Below, one piece after another: positions 8,421 to 16,488 of a stretch of 63,370 nt of DNA. The notes beneath the pieces were generated by a model, which had not been told where the DNA came from, ran no database searches, and saw nothing but the letters and a program-made list of their open reading frames with translations. Location of the stretch: contig JAJHQM010000001.1 in NCBI GenBank assembly GCA_020833345.1, positions 32,501 to 95,870 on the forward strand, read 5' to 3'. Each line of letters begins with the position of its first letter. Position 1 is the first letter of the stretch. The translations under genes were made by a program, and so were the position numbers. This DNA comes from Ignisphaera sp. Lineage in GTDB: Archaea; Thermoproteota; Thermoprotei_A; Sulfolobales; Ignisphaeraceae.

Positions 8421-9023
8421 TTACTCATTTTGCACCACCTTTGTGATGCGCTTTAGCGCTAGGTTTGCTATGTGTGCTGAAAGTATACCTACTAGAATAC
8501 CCCCGAGTACATCGCTAAGCCAGTGTACACCTAGAAGAAGCCTCGATACAGATATCCCCAACGCCCAGAGGAATACAGGTGTGACAACCTTTCTTGTCTT
8601 TAACCTTGTGAAGAAATGTGTAGCTAGTGCAAATGCTCTAGCTGTATGCCCTGATGGATATCCATATACTTCAGCACTCAAGATCTCTACAGCTTGCTTA
8701 GCATATAGAACCCCAGGTCTATAGATTTGTAAATACATCTTCAATACGTATACAAAGAGAACGTTAATAGCAATAGCTATGATAAGTCCTTGTGAAAAAG
8801 TACTTACTTTTCGCAACCTAGTCAAATCCATAAGTATAATGGCTCCAATGATTGCTATAAAAGCTGGTATGCTAGCTGTCTCCGAAAAAAGATGAATCAC
8901 GTAAGAATCAATATGCAGAGCCCTATACACATATATGTTGACATCATTAAGCAGGCCAAGCTTAACTACGACTGAGAATACTACAAGAACTGCTACTTCT
9001 AACAATATCATAAACTTTCTCAC
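8421..9023 (-). CDS. PAP2-family membrane phosphatase
   Basis: Integral membrane lipid or diphosphate phosphatase. The three PAP2 motifs are visible: YRPGVLYAK region, YPSGHTARAFA, and SRLLLGVHWLSDVLGG. About five to six hydrophobic segments cover the 200 residues. The substrate is probably a polyprenyl or lipid phosphate, an inference from the family. It stands alone between tRNA-Ser and cren7. Confidence 0.85.
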   Translation of the reverse strand: MRKFMILLEVAVLVVFSVVVKLGLLNDVNIYVYRALHIDSYVIHLFSETASIPAFIAIIGAIILMDLTRLRKVSTFSQGLIIAIAINVLFVYVLKMYLQIYRPGVLYAKQAVEILSAEVYGYPSGHTARAFALATHFFTRLKTRKVVTPVFLWALGISVSRLLLGVHWLSDVLGGILVGILSAHIANLALKRITKVVQNE

Positions 9024-9182
9024 TTTGCAACACCAAAAGAGCCTCTAGCTACTAAGATTAAAATCATGCATTTGCTTTAAGTTGCAATCAATATAGACAG
9101 CTAATAATAGCACAGTTAGAGCATTGATGAGGTTTTACGAGAAATATAACTAAAACCTTTAGATGTGCATAGGGAGATGTGT

Positions 9183-9210
9183 AAAAAAGTAAAAATTATT
9201 TATTTTTACT
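9183..9210 (-). terminator. Hairpin plus U-run after cren7
   Basis: AGTAAAAAT (9188-9196) and ATTTTTACT (9202-9210) form a 9-bp stem with a 5-base loop. On the minus strand it is followed by six T residues. It lies about 30 bases past the cren7 stop, so it is a plausible terminator. Confidence 0.55.
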
Positions 9211-9239
9211 TTTAGTTACAAGTTTTCTAGTAGCCTAAT

Positions 9240-9431
9240 TTAGCTGCACTCTGGGTAGTCGTCTGGAACCTTGGCTCTAAAGTACTTACCAGTTGCAGGG
9301 TCCTGGAACAAACCTATCTTAACACCCTTCCTACCCTTAGGAGACAGAGCCCACACTTTCTTTGGTACTAGAGTTGCTTCTGTGCCAGCTGGTGTCTTTA
9401 CCTTAACAGGCTTTGTACATGCCATACTCAA
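9240..9431 (-). CDS. creN7: Chromatin protein Cren7
   Basis: Small DNA-binding protein that bends and compacts the chromosome in Crenarchaeota. The 63-residue sequence has the family core [32 protein letters not shown] and [13 protein letters not shown], an SH3-like fold. Unusual are two cysteines (residues 5 and 62), one in the last two residues (CS). A TATA-like box near 9460-9477 on the minus strand would start transcription about 11 bases before the ATG. Confidence 0.95.
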   Translation of the reverse strand: MSMACTKPVKVKTPAGTEATLVPKKVWALSPKGRKGVKIGLFQDPATGKYFRAKVPDDYPECS

Positions 9432-9593
9432 TTCACCGCGAACAGCAGTATCACTTCAAGGTTAATAAATATATTGGTTAGAATTGATTGAACTAAATAG
9501 AAGTAGCTCTATATAGATAAAAAAGAAGTTAACATGTCTATTAATAATAAAAGGTGTTGAAATACCTGTGTATAGATTTGTTAGAGTATGCAT

Positions 9594-9606
9594 AAAGTTT
9601 ATTAGA
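9594..9606 (+). promoter_or_regulatory. TATA-like box of the SRP RNA gene
   Basis: AAGTTTATTA is centred about 28 bases before the predicted 5' end of the SRP RNA at 9629. The assignment is by spacing only. Confidence 0.45.
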
Positions 9607-9628
9607 CACAGAAATAGTACGAATATCT

Positions 9629-9946
9629 GGTGCACGGGTAGGGCCTGGGGGGCTCGCCCTCCCCTCATGCCGAAATGGGCGTCATGCGGGGGCCAGTAAC
9701 CTATACTACTAGTGTAGTGGGCTTTGGCAAAACCCACCACACCGTTATGAACCCCCGCCCCGTGGGGCCGGTGGTGGTGGGGTCACCTCTGGAGGGAGGT
9801 GGCTACCACCTTTGCAGGGGGATGGTCAGGTCCGGAAGGGAGCATCCTAACCCCTGACATCGGCGTTCACGGGTCTACGGGGGAGAGTCCCGGTGTGGTG
9901 GGTTTTGCCAAAGCCCACTACACTAGTAGTATGGGGGCCGTGCACC
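9629..9946 (+). ncRNA. ffs: Signal recognition particle 7S RNA
   Basis: Archaeal SRP RNA of about 318 bases. Helix 1 is formed by GGTGCACGG (9629-9637) and CCGTGCACC (9938-9946). Helix 8 carries the signature GGTCAGGTCCGGAAGGGAGCA around 9829-9849 with its returning strand TCCTAACCCCTGACA. Helix 6 is the GC-rich hairpin ending GGAGGTGGC near 9795-9810. Helix 5 is a perfect 42-bp duplex. The RNA binds SRP19 and SRP54 and targets membrane proteins. Its 3' end is 3 bases from the pelota start codon. Confidence 0.95.
9703..9932 (+). repeat. Perfect 42-bp inverted repeat forming SRP helix 5
   Basis: Bases 9703-9744 and 9891-9932 are exact reverse complements over all 42 positions, separated by 146 bases. 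They form helix 5 of the SRP RNA with no visible bulge or mismatch; a G-U pair could extend it outward. Confidence 0.95.
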
Positions 9947-9949
9947 GCA

Positions 9950-11032
9950 ATGTCTTGGTGGGCTTTTGTGAGGCTTGAGATTTTAAATGAGAGGGATGGT
10001 GTGCTTAGGGTTAGAGTTGATAGTGATGATGATTTGTGGTTGCTGAGTTTACTTATTGCTAAGGGTGATGTTGTTAAGGCTCGTACTACAAGAGATGTGA
10101 GTATTGGTAATGTGAAGAGGAGGGTTCCTATGATGTTAGCTATTAGTGTTGAGAAGTTGGAGTTTCAGCCTTTTACTAATAGGCTGAGGGTTCACGGTGT
10201 TGTTGTTGAGGGGCCTGATAGGTTTGGTGTTAAGGGGTCTCACCACACAATAGCAATTGGTGTAGGTGATGAACTTACAATATTTAAATCTTCTTGGAGT
10301 CCGAGGCTTATTAATGACATTTTGAAGATTGTGAGACCTCTCAATATACTTCTTGTTGCTCTGGATTTTGATGAATATGCTATAGCTATTCTACAAATGC
10401 AGGGTATGAAGATTTTAGATTCAGAGGTAGTATCTCTTCCACTTAGTGATGAGGGGTTTGAAGAAGCTGAGGAGAGGCTTGTCCAGGACCTGGCTAAGAA
10501 AGTTGTGGAAATAGCTCACAGGTTTGGTGTCGAGGGTATTGTCGTAGGCTCTCCAGGAGAGCTAAAGAACAAGCTTAAGAAAGCTATTGAGGCTATTAAT
10601 GGAAGGCTGAGAGTGTATGTAGATACTGTAGCTAACGGTGGGTATGCAGGACTTCAAGAGCTTTTGAATAGAGATGTGGTAAGGAATATTATCAGAGATT
10701 CCGCAGTTGAAAAAGCATCTAAAGTACTTGAGGAGTTTGAATACATGCTTATAAAAAATGTGAATAAAGTGGCCTATGGACTAGAACATGTAGAACTTGC
10801 TGCAAACCTGGGAGCCGTTGAAAAGCTTGTCGTAGTTGATGAAATGTTGAGCGGGTTTAACGAAGCTCGTGGAAGAGTTGAGGATGCGTTGAGGAAGGTT
10901 GTAGAGAAAAGTGGCGAGATAGTGATTGTACCAGGCAATACACCTGTAGGTGAAAGAGTCAAGATGTTAGGAGGCATAGTAGCAATTCTAAGGTATGATG
11001 TAGACATAGAGCTTTTAAGAGATACTAAATAA
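9950..11032 (+). CDS. pelA: Pelota (Dom34) homologue
   Basis: Ribosome-rescue factor, structurally like aRF1 but lacking GGQ, that works with an aEF1A-type GTPase to split stalled ribosomes. The 360-residue protein has the Sm-like N domain (RLEILNERDGVLRVRV...DDLWLLSLLIAKGD...ISVEKLEF), the central domain (GIVVGSPGELKNKL) and the C domain (AANLGAVEKLVVVDE...GGIVAILRY). ATG 9950 is used; a GTG at 9968 is the alternative. It starts at the end of the SRP RNA with no room for its own promoter outside that gene. Confidence 0.93.
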   Translation: MSWWAFVRLEILNERDGVLRVRVDSDDDLWLLSLLIAKGDVVKARTTRDVSIGNVKRRVPMMLAISVEKLEFQPFTNRLRVHGVVVEGPDRFGVKGSHHTIAIGVGDELTIFKSSWSPRLINDILKIVRPLNILLVALDFDEYAIAILQMQGMKILDSEVVSLPLSDEGFEEAEERLVQDLAKKVVEIAHRFGVEGIVVGSPGELKNKLKKAIEAINGRLRVYVDTVANGGYAGLQELLNRDVVRNIIRDSAVEKASKVLEEFEYMLIKNVNKVAYGLEHVELAANLGAVEKLVVVDEMLSGFNEARGRVEDALRKVVEKSGEIVIVPGNTPVGERVKMLGGIVAILRYDVDIELLRDTK

Positions 11033-12375
11033 TGCTTATTAAGTAAGTTTACCTCTCCACTTAATTCTCAATTAATGCGTTTAGTTGTGTCACAATTTTT
11101 TGCGTAAGGAGCTACACATATTCGTAATATCCACAGTTATGCACTAGTTTGTACACTGATTCACCTAATGGTCAGTACGCTGTTCACAATTATTGCGAAT
11201 TTCTGTTCATAAGCTGCACTATTTTCACGAGCTAAGGCCTCAGTATAGGACCTTACTTTAGGTGTGTATGTGAAAGCAGTACAACGTTATTTATGTATAG
11301 AATGTGTTACACTACTAATAATTAACCTAGGCCTAAAGATTAAGTATGTGGAGGCCTTCAGATTCATGGCGTTTCATAAGCTCTCATCAACTGCATGTAG
11401 CCTTCAAGACGCTTTAACTGGGTTTGTGAGTCCTATGTGCAATTATGGTGAAGTTAAGTGGCGCTTAACTTTCCACCAGTAAAGTTAAGCAGAGCTGATT
11501 TAGGACCTTAAGCTTAATGTCTCTCATGGAGCTGCATAAAACAAATGGTTGCTCATGGACAGCCTTAGCAATTAAAGCAAGTTTTATGTACTTAAAAAGG
11601 GTGTGGATCGCATTCGCTCTACACACTTTATGCAACATTCTAACATTCCTTGACTAAATGTATAGCCTCTCCTAGTGCTAAAATTATTGTGCATTGCTAG
11701 TAGTCTTCTTTCTTACTTTAATAGGCATTATATCTATCCTCTCTTTAAGTATCAGAGTGTGAAACTCGTAATAGGACTTTTTCATTGGAAGTATGCTAAA
11801 TCTTTCAGCATCTCTACTGTAAAGAATGTGTAATACTTTATGTACGCTTTAAATTGTTAATCTCTTAGCTGATGTACTGAGGAATGCACAGGTCTATTAT
11901 CAGTTCTTCCCATATTTTATAAAAGGAACATCCTTATTGATTGAGTAGTCTTCTCAACATCTTCATAGCTATTTAAATGTGTAGTGACATTAGGTACTCT
12001 AACTACATTAGGTATTTCAGAGCTGGCCTAGATAAGATACGTGAAGTTTCATAGCAAACTTTTTCTGTGTTTGAATAGCATTACATTCATGTTAAGTAGT
12101 TGAATGGTTATGGCGCACCAGATGTATGTATATACGAGTAATGCATTTACTGAGCTACTGCTTGAGGTACTAATAAACAGCTCAAGGACTTGTTCTTTCT
12201 ATTTACGGACTTCTTCATTAGCTAGGCAATTTCATGTCTTAGTATGCTTCTGAGAATATAGCTTCATTCTTATAGCTTTAGGCATTTGCCTGCTAGTGTG
12301 CTTAAATGAAGTGGTACTTGCTCTTGCTCAAAATTTTTAATTTTACTTATCTTTTAGTTTCCTAGGTGTTTTATT
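11033..12375. other. Gene-free 1.34-kb segment
   Basis: No frame longer than about 72 codons and no RNA gene signature was found on either strand. Base composition is close to that of coding DNA, not the very AT-rich spacers seen elsewhere, yet all frames are riddled with stops. It contains the AAGTTAAG repeat cluster at 11451-11490, a direct repeat ACATTAGGTA at 11987 and 12005, and an AT-rich end near 12335. Possibilities are decayed genes, a replication origin or a long RNA; none is proven. Confidence 0.6.
11451..11490. repeat. Triple AAGTTAAG repeat with mutually exclusive hairpins
   Basis: AAGTTAAG occurs at 11451-11458, inverted (CTTAACTT) at 11464-11471, and direct again at 11482-11489. 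The first pair forms an 8-bp hairpin with a 5-base loop. The second pair extends to a perfect 10-bp stem (11463-11472 with 11481-11490) around an 8-base loop, so the two hairpins compete. Confidence 0.7.
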
Positions 12376-13062
12376 GTGAGTATCGATAGGGTTTTATTGA
12401 AGATCTCTGGTAAGATTATCAACCCTGAGAATGCTGAGCTTATAGAGAGGTATGCTCTGGTTGTCAGTAAGCTTGTTGATGAGGGGTATAGGGTGGCTGT
12501 AGTTGTTGGGGGAGGACCCTATGCTAGGAGCTATATTAAGTGTGCAAGAGCTTTGGGTTTAAGTAATGCGCAGGCAGATATGGTTGGAATAGAGGTTTCT
12601 AGGGTTAATGCTCTACTCCTCGCCTATGCTCTTGGAGAGCGCGCCTATGTGCCAATACCTAGGAATATAGAGGAGGTTGAGGAGGCATGGAGCACACGTA
12701 AAGTTGTTGTTGTTGGTGGGTTGCAGCCTGGTCAATCAACAGCAGCTGTAGCTGCTATAGTTGCAGAGACTCTGGGTATAAAGAGAATTCTTTATGCAAC
12801 TGATGTGGAGGGTGTTTATGATAGGGATCCCAGGAAGTTTTCCAATGTTAAGAAGCTCGATAGTATAACTGTTGATGAGTTGGCAAAGGTGTTAAGTCAG
12901 AAATTTGAAGCAGGTGGTTATGAACTACTAGACCCGCTTGCTATGCAAGTAGTTAAGAGGAGTTGTATAGAGGTTATAGTATTCAACGGTTACAATATTG
13001 AGAATGTTGTGAAGGCTGCTAGAGGAGAGGCTGTAGGTACACTAATTGTTCCGTGCCCTTAG
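12376..13062 (+). CDS. pyrH: UMP kinase
   Basis: Phosphorylates UMP to UDP; amino-acid-kinase fold. The 228-residue protein has LLKISGKII at the N-terminus, VVVGGGPYARSYI at about 50, VVVGGLQPGQSTAAVAA near 115-130 and the ATP-site YATDVEGVYDRDPRKF near 140. The start is a GTG; an AT-rich TATA-like stretch lies near 12335. It is the first gene after the gene-free segment. Confidence 0.93.
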   Translation: MSIDRVLLKISGKIINPENAELIERYALVVSKLVDEGYRVAVVVGGGPYARSYIKCARALGLSNAQADMVGIEVSRVNALLLAYALGERAYVPIPRNIEEVEEAWSTRKVVVVGGLQPGQSTAAVAAIVAETLGIKRILYATDVEGVYDRDPRKFSNVKKLDSITVDELAKVLSQKFEAGGYELLDPLAMQVVKRSCIEVIVFNGYNIENVVKAARGEAVGTLIVPCP

Positions 13063-13108
13063 AGGCTCCGTGAAAACAGCTTATTAGGTTTGCTTTCATA
13101 TTTACTTA

Positions 13109-13168
13109 CAGGATGATGTTAATCCCGACCGCTACCGAGCAGTGAGGTTGCGGTGGCTGGCTGACACT
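13109..13168 (+). ncRNA. C/D box sRNA, predicted 16S rRNA guide
   Basis: Box C ATGATGT (13113-13119), D' CCGA (13134-13137), C' GTGAGGT (13142-13148) and box D CTGA (13161-13164) have archaeal spacing: a 12-base D guide and a 4-base D'-C' gap. The D guide (13149-13160) can pair with CCAGCCGCCGCG of 16S rRNA, the universal 515-primer region, through 12 pairs including two G-U. A TATA-like element near 13082 gives a start near 13108. It lies just before the methyltransferase gene. Confidence 0.65.
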
Positions 13169-13187
13169 CTTCTCTTGGTGATTGTTA

Positions 13188-14345
13188 GTGAAGCTGCTTG
13201 TTACCTGTGACACAGGGTTTGAAAGTGTGTTAGCTCATGAGCTTGTGGAGCTTTCTGAGGCTAGGGTTATGGGTACTGCAAGTGGTAGGGTGTTTGTAGA
13301 GGTTACCCCGCATAGACTTGCTGATGTGCTTAGATCACGCATAGCGAATAACGTCTACAGCCTGGTAACCATAGAAGAGAATGTTAATAGTCTTGACGAC
13401 ATTTACAGAGCTGTTAAAGGTCTCGACTTTACAACAATAATTGAGCCCGAGCAGAGTTTTGCTATAAGACCTGAAAGAATAGGAGTGCACAGCTTTACTA
13501 GTATGGATATTGGTAGAGTTGCAGGACAGGCTGTAATTGATAGCTACATGCAGACTCGCGGTACAAGGCTTAGGGTAGATCTTGAAGAGCCTGATGTTGA
13601 GATATATGTTGAGCTTAACAATTCAAGGTTTGTTGTAGCTCTTTCACTAACTAGAGCCTCTTTACACATGAGAAACTACAAGGTTTTTGCACACCCTGCT
13701 GGGCTAAAGAACACAATAGCAAGTGCTATGCTAAAGATATCTGGGTGGAGGCCTGGTGTAGGAATTTACGACCCAATGTGTGGAGGGGGCACAATAGTTA
13801 TAGAGGCTGCTCTACAGACTAAGGGAATTGAGGTGCCGTGTATAACTAGGAGGAACATAAATTGGAGTATCCTAGCAAAGATTTTTCCTGAGGCTGTTGA
13901 TGTGTTGAGAAGGTTGTGTTCTAGGGGCGTTAAGGAGGGGGAAAGAGTTCACGTTGGTGTAGATATAAATCCGGTTTTTGTTGAAGGAGCTGTTATAAAT
14001 GCTAAGAGTGCTGGTGTTGATGATTCTACACTGTTTATAGTAGGTGATTCGCTAGAGTTCACACCAAGACTAAGAGAACTTGAGGTAGAGTTAGGCACAG
14101 ACTTTACAATAGCTGTCTTTAACCCTCCATATGGCTATAGGATGAGGCCAGGTGCTCTGGGTAAACTCTATAGAAGGATTCTAGCTGTGCTTAAAAATAG
14201 TGGATTTGCAGTAGCTGTCTTTATAACATCTGCAATTAGAGTTTCAGAGGTTATTGTGGGTGAACTTCGTGATGTTAAGGTTGAGAGGCTTAGGGTAATG
14301 CACGGCACGCTTCCGTCTATTGTTTATAAGCTACACTTTTCTTAA
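13188..14345 (+). CDS. THUMP-domain RNA guanine-N2 methyltransferase (Trm14/TrmG10-like)
   Basis: SAM-dependent RNA methyltransferase making m2G in tRNA (position 6 or 10) or rRNA. A THUMP domain covers about residues 50-165. The Rossmann domain has IYDPMCGGGTIVIEAAL (motif I) and FNPPYGYRM (motif IV, NPPY), the hallmark of N2-guanine methylation. The GTG at 13188 is chosen over a TTG two codons upstream because GGTGAT precedes it and the family usually starts MKLLVT. Paralogous specificity cannot be decided here. Confidence 0.85.
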   Translation: MKLLVTCDTGFESVLAHELVELSEARVMGTASGRVFVEVTPHRLADVLRSRIANNVYSLVTIEENVNSLDDIYRAVKGLDFTTIIEPEQSFAIRPERIGVHSFTSMDIGRVAGQAVIDSYMQTRGTRLRVDLEEPDVEIYVELNNSRFVVALSLTRASLHMRNYKVFAHPAGLKNTIASAMLKISGWRPGVGIYDPMCGGGTIVIEAALQTKGIEVPCITRRNINWSILAKIFPEAVDVLRRLCSRGVKEGERVHVGVDINPVFVEGAVINAKSAGVDDSTLFIVGDSLEFTPRLRELEVELGTDFTIAVFNPPYGYRMRPGALGKLYRRILAVLKNSGFAVAVFITSAIRVSEVIVGELRDVKVERLRVMHGTLPSIVYKLHFS

Positions 14346-14348
14346 CGA

Positions 14349-14413
14349 AGATCAGTTCGTCGCGGGTTCTTCACGAAATCAAGTTTTACTGCTTGGAGCG
14401 GCATCATCATCTG
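14349..14413 (-). ncRNA. C/D box sRNA
   Basis: On the minus strand, box C is ATGATGA (14410-14404), D' TTGA (14382-14379), C' GTGAAGA (14374-14368) and box D CTGA (14355-14352). The D guide is 12 bases (ACCCGCGACGAA) and the D'-C' gap is 4. The C-D' interval is 21 bases, longer than usual. It lies between the convergent methyltransferase and inositol phosphate synthase genes. Target not identified. Confidence 0.65.
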
Positions 14414-14485
14414 ATTGTATACCGGGTTGGACTGTTGGTACAAGAAGAAGTAGAGTTTTAAGCAGGTAAAAAGCGATTATACTCT

Positions 14486-15607
14486 TTATTTCTTTAAGTA
14501 GTGCCAGAAGTATAGCCTCTTTGGCTCTATTTCTATTCCAAGCTCTTCTAACTTTAAGTAAAGGTTGAGAAGGGCTTCTTCATCACTTTTTGCTTGCTTT
14601 GGTGGGTACTTGAAGTAAAAAGCGGAAGCCCAATCAGGAGCACCTTTAACATCTTTGTCCCTCAATGCCTTTGCTAACCTTATTACATCTACCAGTACGG
14701 CAGCAGCCATGGCTTTGTCGTCTACAGATAGCTTTAGATCTATTGTTACAGGTAGTCCCATGAAGCCCAGCGCCTTTATGTATATGTACGACACCTTTGT
14801 ATTGCCAAGGAATGGTATATAGCCGCTAGGTCCTGCAAACAGGTTGCCTAAAAGTTTTTCTGGCTCTGGCTGTGTTGAGGCTACCGCCATGGTTTTACTA
14901 ATCTTCTTACTAGTTAGCCTGCTGTGGTCCAACATGTTTTTGAAGTCTGTGTTCCCGCCTACATTAAGCTGATAAGACTCTACTATTTCAGCACCTCTTA
15001 TTGTTATGAGGCTTGCAAGTGCTCTGTGGATTATTGTTGATCCTAGTTGCCCTTTTATGTCGTCTCCTAGTGCTAATGCGTTGTTTTCTTTGAACATGCT
15101 TGCATAATAGGGATCGCTCGCTATGAACTCTGGTATACAGTTAATGAAAGCAACGCCGGCTTTTGCAGCGGCTTCAGCATAAAATCTGCTAGCTTTTGCA
15201 CTACCTACAGGGAGCAGGTTTATGAGCACATCTACATCATGTTCATCAAGCTCTCTAACTATATCCTTTTCTGAAGGTTCTAGCTCACTCGCAGGTTCAA
15301 AATCTTCAATCATGTGTTCAGCTACGCCGTCTAATACCTTACCCATTCTAACTACTACTCCTGTCTTCAGTACGTCTATGTATTTCGGGACCTTATTCGG
15401 CTTTGCAAAAATGGCTTCTGCAAGGTCCTTGCCAACCTTGTGCTTTGATACGTCAACTGCATATGCAAACCTTATGTCATCTGCTCTGTAGCCCCCAATG
15501 ACGTGGTGTATTAGTCCATTAGTTCTTTCAGTCCTTCTATAGAATTCTACAGCTTGAACTAACATAGCTGCAATGTTTCCTACGCCAACAATTCCAACTC
15601 TAATCAT
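14486..15607 (-). CDS. ino1: Myo-inositol-1-phosphate synthase
   Basis: Converts glucose 6-phosphate to inositol 1-phosphate for archaeal phosphatidylinositol lipids or inositol solutes. The 373-residue protein starts with the NAD-binding GIVGVGNIAAMLVQ and carries the family signatures NCIPEFIASDP, GDDIKGQLGSTIIHR, QLNVGGNTDFKNM and YIPFLGNTKVSYIYIKALGFMG. The length is that of the short prokaryotic form. Confidence 0.93.
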   Translation of the reverse strand: MIRVGIVGVGNIAAMLVQAVEFYRRTERTNGLIHHVIGGYRADDIRFAYAVDVSKHKVGKDLAEAIFAKPNKVPKYIDVLKTGVVVRMGKVLDGVAEHMIEDFEPASELEPSEKDIVRELDEHDVDVLINLLPVGSAKASRFYAEAAAKAGVAFINCIPEFIASDPYYASMFKENNALALGDDIKGQLGSTIIHRALASLITIRGAEIVESYQLNVGGNTDFKNMLDHSRLTSKKISKTMAVASTQPEPEKLLGNLFAGPSGYIPFLGNTKVSYIYIKALGFMGLPVTIDLKLSVDDKAMAAAVLVDVIRLAKALRDKDVKGAPDWASAFYFKYPPKQAKSDEEALLNLYLKLEELGIEIEPKRLYFWHYLKK

Positions 15608-15694
15608 ATTTACGCGCCTAAATATTTCTGGCTGTATATATTCAAAGGCAGTGCACTTTTAAACTTTTATAGCTGTTAAACAGGTTGATTGTGT

Positions 15695-16009
15695 ATGGAG
15701 TCCAGGGCTTTAAGGAGGCTTAAACGAAAGCTTACAGTAGAGGTTCTGTGGCTTTATGTAATAAAAGCGTTGTTGGGCTCTGAACCTATGAAGGCTTACG
15801 ATATTGTTAAGGTGCTGAAAGGTGTGATGGGGTTAAAGGTGTCCACAATTACTGTTTACAGTGTTGTGTATAGGATGGTTGGAGAGGGATTAATTGAGCC
15901 TGTTAAAGTAGGTGGTGAGACTCTTTATAAGCTATCTGAGAAGGGTAAGTCGGAGTTTGAGAAGGCAATAAAATTCTTAGAATCTGTAACGCAAATGTTA
16001 AGATCTTGA
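15695..16009 (+). CDS. PadR-family transcriptional regulator
   Basis: A 104-residue winged-helix protein: LYVIKALLGSEPMKAYDIVKVLKG...STITVYSVVYRMVGEGLIEPV...YKLSEKGKSEF is the PadR pattern of helix-turn-helix followed by a wing. It lacks a separate C-terminal effector domain. The ATG at 15695 is preferred over TTG 15689 because of the TATA-like CTTTTATAG about 25 bases upstream. It is divergent from ino1 and might regulate it, an inference from position only. Confidence 0.8.
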   Translation: MESRALRRLKRKLTVEVLWLYVIKALLGSEPMKAYDIVKVLKGVMGLKVSTITVYSVVYRMVGEGLIEPVKVGGETLYKLSEKGKSEFEKAIKFLESVTQMLRS

Positions 16010-16023
16010 GGAGATAACATCTT

Positions 16024-16488
16024 TCAGTAAATCCACTTCCTTAATCGTGAGAAGAGTCCTGAGGTTCTTACTGGTATAGCTATGCAGTCGCCAAAGAGTA
16101 TATGCTGTATTGAAAGAGCCATTAATACTCTCTTAAAGCATCTGTAGTCCCCTAAAACCCTTACAATCATTCTATTGGAGGTTTTCGAAATACTTGCAAT
16201 TGTTAAGCTACACTCAATTCTTCCTATATCTCCTAATAACTTAGAGATTCTCTGCTCAAAATTCCGTATAAATGTCTTTACATCAGCATCCTCACTGCAT
16301 ACAGTTTTGAGCAGTATATATCTCTTAACCCTTCTGCTTTTCTTGCGAATCAGAAGTGCTACAGCTAATTCGTCAAGAAGAACACCAACACTCTTTTTTA
16401 GAGATAGTGTTATGTATATCGCTATGAGCATAGAGGCTACGGCAAGCGCTATGGCTATTATGCTGAGGTACTCCAAATTACTTCTCAC
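16024..16488 (-). CDS. rnp2: RNase P protein component 2 (Pop5) with N-terminal membrane-like helix
   Basis: Protein subunit of RNase P. Residues about 54-150 (KRYILLKTV...LLGDIGRIECSLTIAS...RVLGDYRCFKRVLMAL...CIAIPVRTSGL) match Pop5/Rpp14. The first 31 residues contain a strongly hydrophobic stretch, LSIIAIALAVASMLIAIYIT, not expected in a soluble RNase P subunit. The start overlaps the end of rnp3 by 11 bases. It is last in the GTPase-COG1325-rnp3-rnp2 operon. Confidence 0.75.
   Translation of the reverse strand: MRSNLEYLSIIAIALAVASMLIAIYITLSLKKSVGVLLDELAVALLIRKKSRRVKRYILLKTVCSEDADVKTFIRNFEQRISKLLGDIGRIECSLTIASISKTSNRMIVRVLGDYRCFKRVLMALSIQHILFGDCIAIPVRTSGLFSRLRKWIY

Noticed and set aside
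9115-9165. C/D sRNA near TTGATGA at 9124
   Set aside because: No box D at a workable distance and the box C purine is missing.
9675-9857. Protein frames across the SRP RNA region
   Set aside because: They read through the conserved SRP RNA structure.
11264-11482. 72-codon frame in the gene-free segment
   Set aside because: No ribosome site, no family resemblance, and it runs through the AAGTTAAG repeats.
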